From assembly GCF_001700325.1 (NCBI RefSeq), contig NZ_MATO01000002.1:1-64000 (forward strand): a stretch of 64,000 bases of DNA. Direction: 5' to 3'. A program made the translations under genes and the position numbers. The DNA comes from Caryophanon latum (lineage in GTDB: Bacteria > Bacillota > Bacilli > Bacillales_A > Planococcaceae). The notes under the pieces are model-generated. The model had not been told where the DNA came from. It made no database searches and saw only the letters and a program-made list of their open reading frames with translations. Shown piece by piece: positions 26,626 to 33,808 of the stretch (positions are counted from its first letter, which is position 1; every line of letters starts with the position of its first letter).

Positions 26626-27276
26626 GTGGATCCGAAACAAATCGAAGAAATCATGGATGTCATTAAAGAATTTTTCCCAGACAATACATCTATCGCTATT
26701 TCTGATACTAATTCATACTTATATTATCAACCGAGTAAAAAAGTTGACTTAAAAATTAAAGCTGGCGATCCGATCAAAGAAGGTTCAGCAGCACACAAAG
26801 CGTTAACTTATGGACAAAAAATTAGCACGTACATTGAGCCTGATGTATTTGGCGTACCTTACTATGGTATGAGTATTCCGTTAATCGAAGAAGGCGAAAC
26901 AAAAGGTGCTATTACAGCTGTGTTCCCTCAAAAGCCGTCTCCATTCTTAACGAATTACATTACGATTAAGATTGACGACTGCTGGTATCCGATCAAACAT
27001 GACCAAGTGATTTACTTAGAAACACAATTACGTAAAACATTTGTAAAAACAATGAACCGCGAAGGCTATCATCGTCTAAACTTAAGTGATCTCGAGCTAT
27101 TTTTAGCGCCTGACTCATTTATTCGATGCCACCGTTCATACATCGTTAACATCGACTATATTGAAGAAATTCAACCAGATTCACATTCAACATTCCTATT
27201 AATTATGAAAGACGGCACACGCATTCCAGTTTCTCAACGTTATGCAAGCTACTTCCGTCGTTCATTAGGATTCTAA
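26626..27276 (+). CDS. LytTR-domain transcriptional regulator with an N-terminal sensor-like domain
   Basis: 216 aa. Residues 1-105 look like a PAS/GAF-type sensing domain (ISDTNSYLYYQPSKKVDLKI ... GMSIPLIEEGETKGAITAVF). Residues 115-216 form a LytTR DNA-binding domain (IKHDQVIYLETQLRKTFVKT, FIRCHRSYIVNIDYIEEI). There is no receiver domain and no partner kinase, so it is a one-component regulator. The start is GTG after GAGGTG. The next gene is the CoA transferase, a plausible but unproven target. Confidence 0.87.
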   Translation: MDPKQIEEIMDVIKEFFPDNTSIAISDTNSYLYYQPSKKVDLKIKAGDPIKEGSAAHKALTYGQKISTYIEPDVFGVPYYGMSIPLIEEGETKGAITAVFPQKPSPFLTNYITIKIDDCWYPIKHDQVIYLETQLRKTFVKTMNREGYHRLNLSDLELFLAPDSFIRCHRSYIVNIDYIEEIQPDSHSTFLLIMKDGTRIPVSQRYASYFRRSLGF

Positions 27277-27282
27277 CTGTAA

Positions 27283-27318
27283 GTAACCGGATTCGCACAG
27301 TCGAGTCCGGTTTTTTTC
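27283..27318 (+). terminator. Terminator of the LytTR gene
   Basis: AACCGGA and TCCGGTT pair around a 14-nt loop and are followed by seven Ts. Confidence 0.75.
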
Positions 27319-27399
27319 GTGAAAGCGTGTCATAACGTACATTACCAGTTAGAAACCTACCAAAATATCCCTTTAAACATACGAAAAATCGCGTTTTAA

Positions 27400-27413
27400 A
27401 GAAAGCGTTTCCA
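27400..27413 (+). promoter_or_regulatory. Candidate cre (CcpA) site upstream of the CoA transferase gene
   Basis: AGAAAGCGTTTCCA (TGGAAACGCTTTCT on the other strand) matches 12 of 14 positions of the cre consensus TGWNANCGNTNWCA with the AACGCTTT core intact. It lies about 230 bp upstream of the ATG. CcpA control of acetate and acetyl-CoA genes is established in Bacillales; here it is an inference. Confidence 0.4.
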
Positions 27414-27645
27414 CGAATATATTCTCGAAAAAACAAATATATTCTACTAAAATGCATGTAAAACCATTTTTCATGTTTTATTTGAAGAAAATGTGACAAT
27501 TACGTGTTAGACTAACGTTATTCCGGTCAATAGTGGCCGTATATTAAAAAACTGAAAATTACAAATTCGCATTTTGCGGTTTGTTTTTACGCCTTTATTC
27601 ATGAATAAGGGACATATTTTATATAATTAGGGGGAGGATTTTCAA

Positions 27646-29160
27646 ATGACTAATTTTGAAAACCGTATTGGCGTTAAATCTTTATTAGACAAAGTTGTAA
27701 CAGCAGACGAAGCAGCAAAGCTTATTTCTGATGGCGACGTAGTAGGTATGTCTGGTTTCACTCGTGCAGGTGACGCGAAAGTTGTACCAATGGCTTTAGC
27801 TGAGCGCGCGAAAAACGAGAAATTCCAAATCGACGTTTACACTGGTGCTTCATTAGGTCCAGAAGTTGACAAATATTTAGCAGAAGCTGGCGTTATCCGC
27901 AAACGTGGACCATTCCAAGCAGACGCTGGTATTCGTAACATGATTAACGCTGGTCAAGTAACATACGTTGATGCTCACCTTTCTCACAATGCTGAGTTAG
28001 TACGTCAAGGTATTATCGGCCCAATCAAATATGCAATTTTAGAAGCAGTAGCAATTACGGAAGATGGCATGATCGTTCCAACAACTTCTGTTGGTAACTC
28101 AAACATTTTCGCTGAGTATGCTGAAAATATCATTATCGAGTTAAACATTTCTCACCCAGAAACATTAATCGGTATTCACGATATTTACACGCCAGCTGAG
28201 CAAGGTAAACGTGGTCCAATTCCAATGACAAATCCTGAGCAACGTATCGGTACAATCGGTATTAAAGTTGACCCAGCTAAAATTAAAGCAATCGTTATTT
28301 CTGAAGAGCCGGACGCTCCTTCAATGATCGTTCCTCCAGATGAAGAAACACAAACAATGGCAAACATTTTATTAGACTTCTTCCGCGATGAAATTAAAGC
28401 AGGTCGTTTAACAAATGAATTAATGCCATTACAATCTGGTGTAGGTTCTGTAGCAAATGCTGTATTAGACGGCTTCGCTGATTCAGAATTCGAAAACTTA
28501 GTAGTAGCTTCTGAAGTATTACAAGATGCAGTATTTAACTTAATTGACGCTGGTAAAGTTCGCTTTGCAGCTGCTGCTTCTATTACACTTACTAAAGAGT
28601 TACAAGAAAAAGTTTACGGTAACTTAGAAAACTACGCGGACAAAATTTGCTTACGTCCACAAGAAATTTCTAACCACCCTGAATTAATCCGTCGTTTAGG
28701 TTTAATCTCAATCAACACTGCACTTGAGTTAGACATTTACGGTAACGTTAACTCTACACACGTTTCAGGTACAAAAATGATGAACGGTATCGGCGGTTCT
28801 GGTGACTTCGCTCGTAACGCTCGTTTAGGTATTTTTGTAACGAAATCATACGCTAAAGGCGGCGCAATCTCTTCAATCGTACCAATGGTGTCTCACGTAG
28901 ACCACACTGAGCACGATGTAGACATTATCGTAACTGAACAAGGTTTAGCTGATTTACGTGGCTTAGCACCAAAAGAGCGTGCTGCGGCAATTATCGAAAA
29001 CTGTGCACACCCTGATTACAAAGAGCAATTATGGGATTACTACAACCGTGCTGTAGAAGCAACTGGTAATGCACAAACTCCTCACATTTTAAGTGAAGCA
29101 TTATCTTGGCACGTAAGCCTTGCTGAAAACAAAACGATGAAAAAAGAATTAGCTAAATAA
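27646..29160 (+). CDS. Acetyl-CoA hydrolase / succinate CoA-transferase family protein
   Basis: 504 aa, the usual length of Cat1/ScpC-type class I CoA transferases. It has VGMSGFTRAGDAK near the N-terminus and a catalytic glutamate in VVASEVLQDAVF. GNVNSTHVSGTKMMNGIGGSGDFARNA and TEQGLADLRGLAPKERA are also present. It probably exchanges CoA between acetate and succinate (or similar acids). The AGGGGGAGG site is strong and codon use is biased toward preferred TTA, GGT and GAA codons, suggesting high expression. It is monocistronic. Confidence 0.93.
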   Translation: MTNFENRIGVKSLLDKVVTADEAAKLISDGDVVGMSGFTRAGDAKVVPMALAERAKNEKFQIDVYTGASLGPEVDKYLAEAGVIRKRGPFQADAGIRNMINAGQVTYVDAHLSHNAELVRQGIIGPIKYAILEAVAITEDGMIVPTTSVGNSNIFAEYAENIIIELNISHPETLIGIHDIYTPAEQGKRGPIPMTNPEQRIGTIGIKVDPAKIKAIVISEEPDAPSMIVPPDEETQTMANILLDFFRDEIKAGRLTNELMPLQSGVGSVANAVLDGFADSEFENLVVASEVLQDAVFNLIDAGKVRFAAAASITLTKELQEKVYGNLENYADKICLRPQEISNHPELIRRLGLISINTALELDIYGNVNSTHVSGTKMMNGIGGSGDFARNARLGIFVTKSYAKGGAISSIVPMVSHVDHTEHDVDIIVTEQGLADLRGLAPKERAAAIIENCAHPDYKEQLWDYYNRAVEATGNAQTPHILSEALSWHVSLAENKTMKKELAK

Positions 29161-29169
29161 TTTTTTCAT

Positions 29170-29212
29170 ACAAATAGCCTCGATGCAATTTTGCATCGAG
29201 GCTTCTTTTATA
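29170..29212 (+). terminator. Terminator of the CoA transferase gene
   Basis: AGCCTCGATGCAA and TTGCATCGAGGCT form a perfect stem with a very short loop, followed by TCTTTT. Confidence 0.85.
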
Positions 29213-29224
29213 ATGACTACTCTT

Positions 29225-29638
29225 TTACATATCTGTATGGCGTGTATGATTCGTTTCATCTGTATTTGTTGGCTCGTTGAAATATTGTGATGGATTTTGT
29301 GGTCCTTCGTTGTTCATGCGTGCTTCACTAAACTTTGAAGCATTGCCTGTATCACTATCTTCAATCGGCAAATCAGTCACCGTTGTGTCTGCTGCTGGAG
29401 TCGTTGATTTAAACTGCGCTGCTACATCTTGCACTTTTTCTTTTAACGTTGTGCCTTCAGATGAGTTGAATTGCTGTGCTGCGCCTTTACCTTGCTCCAT
29501 TAAGCCGTTTAATTTTGTTTTTGATTGGTTTAACATGTCCATCGCCTTATCGCGGTTTTCAGGTTTCTTTAAATATTGTGCTGCACCTACTGCTAATCCT
29601 GCTAAAACGACACCTAAACCTTTTTTATCGATTGCCAT
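29225..29638 (-). CDS. YtxH-like protein
   Basis: 137 aa. A short hydrophobic segment (GLGVVLAGLAVGAAQYL, about 6-22) is followed by a charged helical region, KPENRDKAMDMLNQSKTKL. The C-terminal half is low in complexity and ends NHTRHTDM. This pattern is typical of YtxH-domain proteins, often stress-linked and of unknown role. I start at 29638 (MAIDKKG), ten bases after GGGAGG. An ATG at 29647 is too close to the site. No sigma-B promoter is evident upstream. Confidence 0.75.
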   Translation of the reverse strand: MAIDKKGLGVVLAGLAVGAAQYLKKPENRDKAMDMLNQSKTKLNGLMEQGKGAAQQFNSSEGTTLKEKVQDVAAQFKSTTPAADTTVTDLPIEDSDTGNASKFSEARMNNEGPQNPSQYFNEPTNTDETNHTRHTDM

Positions 29639-29700
29639 AATGTTCATTCCTCCCAAAAATAAAATAACTATATAGACGGTGAATATATTTTAGCGTTTTG

Positions 29701-29884
29701 TTAGTAGGCTCTCCACATCGAGGCAGGCTTCCCGCGAGCTCGGAGGCAAACACGATGTTTGTCAGGAAGATGATGACTCGTGTAGTGGCGTTTATCACCT
29801 TCCTCAAGCAACCTGTATGCGTCAATCCCAATTTGTCGTGACGAACAAGTTCCAGCCGGTTATAAAATCGTTTTTAGACAGAAC
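29701..29884 (-). repeat. B/D-type repeat, inverted, 5' of the YtxH gene
   Basis: It runs from GGCTCTCCACATCGAGGCAGGC to a D-type end ATCGTTTTTAGACAGAAC. It contains GGAGGCAAACACGATGTTTGTC, CGTGTAGTGGCG, ATCACCTTCCTCAAGCAACC and a long GTCAATCCCAATTTGTCGTG block shared with 21361-21687. It occupies the 467-bp gap between the YtxH gene and the 33-aa gene. Confidence 0.8.
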
Positions 29885-30105
29885 CTACTATTTCGTTTTA
29901 AATGTTAATCACCGTCTATATACATATATTTATCATTCTAGTTCTACATATTCCCGACACGTTTTTCTTTAAACATAATTGTAACAATTTGTCCTATTTT
30001 CCTTCTGTTCAAATGCGAAGGGACATAGGTACAATAAATATATAGGCTACAATTACGTAAAACATTACTAGCAGTTTGACGACGCTTGCATGGAGATGAT
30101 ATTGA

Positions 30106-30207
30106 ATGAACCAAACGTTATACGAGGATTTGATTCGTGTAGCCAAATACTTAGGAAGTGCGTTTGCGATTACAGTCTTTACGTTAGCTATTTTAAAAAC
30201 TTTATAA
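30106..30207 (+). CDS. Small membrane protein, 33 aa, unknown function
   Basis: ATG at 30106 preceded by TGGAGATGATATTGA, and a TAA at 30207. The peptide begins MNQTLYEDLIRVAKYLG and ends with one hydrophobic helix (SAFAITVFTLAILKTL). A strong bidirectional terminator follows immediately. Size, single helix and clean transcription end fit a real small membrane protein. I do not recognise it. Confidence 0.6.
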   Translation: MNQTLYEDLIRVAKYLGSAFAITVFTLAILKTL

Positions 30208-30246
30208 AAACAGCCTGTGCGGAAAAATTCCACACAGGCTGTTTTA
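30207..30246. terminator. Bidirectional terminator between the 33-aa gene and the acetyltransferase gene
   Basis: AAACAGCCTGTG-GGAA and TTCC-CACAGGCTGTTT form a long stem with a 3-nt loop and T-tracts on both strands. Confidence 0.9.
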
Positions 30247-30247
30247 T

Positions 30248-30520
30248 TTATAATACTTGTACGTCTTTGTAATCATCGTAACGATCAAACGCTGTTACAA
30301 CGTATGAACATACTGCTTTCATTTTATAATTGTGCTCGCGTGCGTATTTTGCCGCTTCGTCTAGTAGCTTTTTCGCTACTCCTTGACCGCGTAGCTCGTT
30401 TGATACGTACGTGTGATCCATGACCATCGTACCGTCGCGTAACACCCACGTAATTTCCCCTAACATACGACTATCTTGATGATACTCAATTGCTTGCTCA
30501 TCTGCTCGAACTGAAAACAT
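30248..30520 (-). CDS. Short GNAT-type N-acetyltransferase (YjdJ-like)
   Basis: 90 aa minimal acetyltransferase domain. It has GEITWVLRDGTMVMDHTYVSNELRGQGVAKKLLDEAAKYAREH with the R/Q-GxGxA acetyl-CoA motif (RGQGVAKKL), followed by KMKAVCSYVV. The family is small, with unknown acceptor, possibly a simple amine or protein. Good AGGGAGG site. It is monocistronic. Confidence 0.88.
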   Translation of the reverse strand: MFSVRADEQAIEYHQDSRMLGEITWVLRDGTMVMDHTYVSNELRGQGVAKKLLDEAAKYAREHNYKMKAVCSYVVTAFDRYDDYKDVQVL

Positions 30521-30605
30521 ATGTGATTGCCTCCCTTTGAATTATCCTCTTTATACCCCTATTGTAAAGCAAGTTATCCACATGTGCATAACTTTTATTT
30601 CAAGA

Positions 30606-30733
30606 CAAGCGTGTTAATTGTCAGGAGCATATTACGGCTCGCTTTCCTGCCACTAATATACAGCATTGATTTACGGTTGGTTGCTAAAAACGATAAATTT
30701 CACTGTATAAAAATCACGAATTAAACCAACCTG
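30606..30733 (+). repeat. Family A element, short form, overlapping the 3' end of the YpuA-like gene
   Basis: 128 bp from CAAGCGTGTTAATTG to AATTAAACCAACCTG with the interior GGCTCGCTTTCCTGCCACTA and GGTTGCTAAAAACGA. The GC-rich core is deleted. No target duplication is visible. Its last 20 bases encode the final residues and stop codon of the neighbouring gene. Confidence 0.75.
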
Positions 30734-31613
30734 ACACAGTATCCATTAAGTTTTTAAAGAACGTTTTCACACTTTCCCAGAAGCCTTCGTTCTCGCTAAT
30801 GAACGTGCCGAATTTTTCCTCGATGTCTTTGCTTAAGTCGCTTAACTGCTGTGACCATTGATCAAAGTCGATATTTAAGTTTGAAATGCGATCCATTAAG
30901 TCGGTCAATAGCTGACGGTCTGCTTCTGATAATTCAATTTGGAACTTCGATAGCTGCTCCGATACGATTTGCTCAACGTCCTCGCGCGTCGCCGGGTTCA
31001 GTTCAGCAATTTGCTGTTTAATTGATGTTAATAATTCCGCTACGACTGCATCATCAATACCAGCGTTTTCAGTAATTTGTGTCGCAATTGATAATTCGTC
31101 GTTAGCAACGTCTGTACGCTCGATATCAAGTTTCTCACCCGTAGATACCTCATATGCTTTATAAATGCCTACAAGCGCTGAATGACCTGTTACAGGGTTC
31201 GGTGCAGCAACTTCGACTAATGCGTTTTTAATGCCGGCTGTTAACATTGCTGACGCATAAACTTCTGACGTAATTTGCGTTATGTTTGACGGTGTCACGA
31301 TATCGATTACAAGTCCTTCTCCTTCGTTACGCTGCGTAATTTTTGCTGATGAGAACATGCGGGCGTTCGGGTTGCCGTCCTTAATGTATTTCACTAAATC
31401 TTGACCAGATACTGTAATTTCTTCAACTGCACTAGAACTCGTAATTTCAAGTGCATTTTTCACCGTTTCTTTTTGCTCAGCCGTTAAGTTTGCCCCGTAT
31501 ACAACGATTGGTACGCCAAGCTTTTCGTCAATTACGCCTGTGTTGGCACTCGCTGCAGTCATCATCGAAAATGTTAAAGCGACTGCTGTTATTGTTGTCA
31601 TTACTTTTTTCAT
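30714..31613 (-). CDS. DUF1002 (YpuA-like) secreted protein
   Basis: 299 aa with a signal peptide (MKKVMTTITAVALTFSMMTAASA). The DUF1002 body includes VYGANLTAEQKETVKNAL, VTGHSALVGIYKAYEVSTG and a coiled-coil-prone C-terminal third. DUF1002 proteins are secreted Firmicute proteins of unknown role. The ATG at 31613 follows GGGGAG, and 21 codons further upstream are not used. The last residues (GWFNS) and the TGA lie inside a family A repeat, so the native C-terminus may have been replaced. Confidence 0.88.
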   Translation of the reverse strand: MKKVMTTITAVALTFSMMTAASANTGVIDEKLGVPIVVYGANLTAEQKETVKNALEITSSSAVEEITVSGQDLVKYIKDGNPNARMFSSAKITQRNEGEGLVIDIVTPSNITQITSEVYASAMLTAGIKNALVEVAAPNPVTGHSALVGIYKAYEVSTGEKLDIERTDVANDELSIATQITENAGIDDAVVAELLTSIKQQIAELNPATREDVEQIVSEQLSKFQIELSEADRQLLTDLMDRISNLNIDFDQWSQQLSDLSKDIEEKFGTFISENEGFWESVKTFFKNLMDTVSGWFNS

Positions 31614-31654
31614 ATTAAACTCCCCTATCGTAGAAACGTTCTCGTCACAAAGCT

Positions 31655-31800
31655 GATGATGCGTTGTTCGCTTCATGCGGCTCGCTTTCCCGGGGCCCGG
31701 CTCAAGCCTCCTCGTCGCTCGTACCTCACGACTGCGGGGTCTTGATGCTCGGGCTTTTCCCCGTGGAGTCTCGCCGCTTCGCTTCCAACATTTACTGCAT
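31655..31800 (+). repeat. Dispersed repeat core (A-type)
   Basis: It contains GCGGCTCGCTTTCCCGGGGC, CTCAAGCCTCC, GTCG...CGAC, GCGGGGTCTTGA and TTTTCCCCGTGGAGTCTCGCCGC. The terminal inverted repeats are decayed. It sits directly upstream of the YpuA-like gene's ribosome site, between it and cvfB, in a 326-bp gap. Confidence 0.7.
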
Positions 31801-31892
31801 CACACACTTTATCTACATCATCATATGCATTGTAGTTATTAACTATTTTTCCTTAAATGTATACGTTCGTAAACATGAAAAGTTCCATTTCG

Positions 31893-31936
31893 CAAAAAAA
31901 TGGTAGAGGTCTGCATATCGCTTCCTCTACCATGTA
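31893..31936 (-). terminator. cvfB terminator
   Basis: On the minus strand CATGGTAGAGG and CCTCTACCAT pair and are followed by seven Ts. Confidence 0.85.
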
Positions 31937-31939
31937 TGA

Positions 31940-32797
31940 TTAAACGATTTCTGTCCAACCGTCTTTTTGTGTAATTTTACGCTCTTTCATTAACGTACCT
32001 AGCGCGCGTTTGAACGATGCTTTACTCATATTAAACATATCTTTAATTTCATCTGGTGATGATTTGTCGCCAAATGGCATGCGTCCGCCAACATCTTGTA
32101 AATACGCTAACACTTGCTCTGCATCGTCGCTTAAACGCTCGTGCTTACGCGGTAAAAGAGAGCCGTTCATTGAGCCATCTTCTTTTACGTCGATAATGCG
32201 CACGCTAATGTCTTGCCCTAAACGCGGCTCTGCTTTTCGCTCTGTTTCGTGTACGAAAATACGGAACGGCTGCTCAACACCTAGTAAGAACGTGCCGACT
32301 GGTAATAGACGGTACGGGCGAGCGATAATATTTTTGTTAAATTGGTCTTCGAGTGCGCCCTCGTAAAGATCCGCTACTTTTTCTTCTGTAATTAAACGAC
32401 CGTAAAGGCTACCGTTACGATCTGGCTTTAACGTAATGTATAAGTGGTCACCAGCTTGCGGCCATAATTCCTCAAGCTTCGGTAAATCTTCTGCACGTAC
32501 AAGCACCTCGCGTGACGTACCGATATCAACGTATGCACCTTCGTGTTTTACTGCACGTAATACACGTGCCCATCCGTATTGTTCCTTGCGAATTGTTGGA
32601 ATCGCTGTCGTTGCGTGTAATTCACCGCGACGATCTGTATATAAAAACACTTCGACTTTTTCACCGACTGTTAATGGTTCAAGCACTTCCGATGCGTTTA
32701 ATGAAATTTCCTTTGCACCGTTTGTTAAAAGCCACTTTGACCCTTCTTCTTTTACGACCGTTAAGCTGACAACGTCGCCAGCAGTTAATTCTATCAT
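31940..32797 (-). CDS. cvfB: CvfB family S1-like RNA-binding protein
   Basis: 285 aa with tandem S1-like domains (GWARVLRAVKHEGAYVDIGTSREVLV and GQDISVRIIDVKEDG) and a C-terminal winged helix (SPDEIKDMFNMSKASFKRALGTLMKE). It is homologous to S. aureus CvfB and B. subtilis YitL, RNA-binding proteins that affect virulence and expression. A GGAGGATATAC site precedes the ATG. It follows mntR by 10 bp and may be co-transcribed with it. Confidence 0.92.
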   Translation of the reverse strand: MIELTAGDVVSLTVVKEEGSKWLLTNGAKEISLNASEVLEPLTVGEKVEVFLYTDRRGELHATTAIPTIRKEQYGWARVLRAVKHEGAYVDIGTSREVLVRAEDLPKLEELWPQAGDHLYITLKPDRNGSLYGRLITEEKVADLYEGALEDQFNKNIIARPYRLLPVGTFLLGVEQPFRIFVHETERKAEPRLGQDISVRIIDVKEDGSMNGSLLPRKHERLSDDAEQVLAYLQDVGGRMPFGDKSSPDEIKDMFNMSKASFKRALGTLMKERKITQKDGWTEIV

Positions 32798-32807
32798 GTA
32801 TATCCTC

Positions 32808-33224
32808 CTAGAGATGATTTGTTTTTAATTGTTGTAGCTGATGAAGTATATCTGGATTTTCTTCCATCACTTGCACTAAATCAGCAATGCGATCAATCGA
32901 ATCCCAGCTTAAGTGATGTTCAATTCCTTCGACGTCATTGTATATTAATTGCTCGTTCACGCCAATTAAGCGCAAAAACTGCTCTAGTAGCTCATGACGC
33001 TGCACAAGTCGTTTACCGAGCTTTTGCCCTTTAGGTGTTAACGCTAAACCGCGATATTTTTCATAAATGAGATAGCCATCTTTATCTAATTTTTGCACCA
33101 TTTTCGTAACGGAAGACGGAAGAACAGCCAAAGCTTCAGCAATGTCAGATACACGAGCATAGCCTTTTTGTTCAATCAATAAATAAATTTGTTCAATATG
33201 ATCTTCCATGCTTGGTGTTGGCAT
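32808..33224 (-). CDS. mntR: Manganese-responsive transcriptional regulator MntR
   Basis: 138 aa DtxR-family regulator, near-identical in plan to B. subtilis MntR. It has an N-terminal winged helix ([33 protein letters not shown]) and a dimerisation domain with [16 protein letters not shown]. Metal ligands D8, E11 and the E-H-H region ([10 protein letters not shown]) are present. It represses manganese importers when manganese is high. The ATG at 33224 follows GAGGGG. Confidence 0.95.
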   Translation of the reverse strand: MPTPSMEDHIEQIYLLIEQKGYARVSDIAEALAVLPSSVTKMVQKLDKDGYLIYEKYRGLALTPKGQKLGKRLVQRHELLEQFLRLIGVNEQLIYNDVEGIEHHLSWDSIDRIADLVQVMEENPDILHQLQQLKTNHL

Positions 33225-33378
33225 GTCGTCCCCTCGCTTTCGCTTTCGCATTCTTATGTCTTTAGTTTACTACAATAGCTAAAAAAAAGTGTAGGCAATG
33301 TCGTTATTTGTATCTTTCTTGTCATAATGTCTCAAAACATATGTGAATTAGCGATGCGCTAACTCAACTCCATATAAA

Positions 33379-33415
33379 AAGGAATGCCCACAATAATGTG
33401 AGACACTCCTTGACC
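33379..33415 (-). terminator. Terminator of the ComFB-family gene
   Basis: On the minus strand AAGGAGTG and CATTCCTT pair (one G-T) around a 16-nt loop, followed by TTTTTA. Confidence 0.6.
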
Positions 33416-33418
33416 TAT

Positions 33419-33706
33419 TTATTTATGCTTCGGTTGACGAGCAACGATATGAATCGCTCGGATAATTTCTCGGTTAATCATTTCAACATTTTCAGGTGTA
33501 TTTAATTCTTTAAACGCTTCGTCTCGCATTTTCGGGTTGGATACATATTTCGGTGGCAATGCATTTAACGTTAATGCATTTACGTCCATCTCACAAATAG
33601 TACAGTTACAAAAAGCCTGATACTCTGGGCCACGTAACATAAAACTAACTAATCCGCGTACGATTTCCTCTGTTACATTAATTAAAATTACATCGGATTG
33701 TGTCAT
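33419..33706 (-). CDS. ComFB family protein
   Basis: 95 aa. It carries the ComFB pattern: a helical start (VTEEIVRGLVSFML) and the cysteine cluster CNCTICEMDVNALTLNALPPKYV. ComFB lies in the comF operon of B. subtilis with no firm role there. Members elsewhere have been described as cyclic-dinucleotide receptors. The cysteines could bind a metal. It is monocistronic, not next to comFA or comFC. Confidence 0.82.
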   Translation of the reverse strand: MTQSDVILINVTEEIVRGLVSFMLRGPEYQAFCNCTICEMDVNALTLNALPPKYVSNPKMRDEAFKELNTPENVEMINREIIRAIHIVARQPKHK

Positions 33707-33808
33707 TGTAATCGTTCCTATTCATCCTAAATTTCCAACAAAAGAGTTTCTACTTTTGCTTTCATCGTACTTCATTTTAACGATTAACTAGTACGAACGC
33801 AAGAAACT

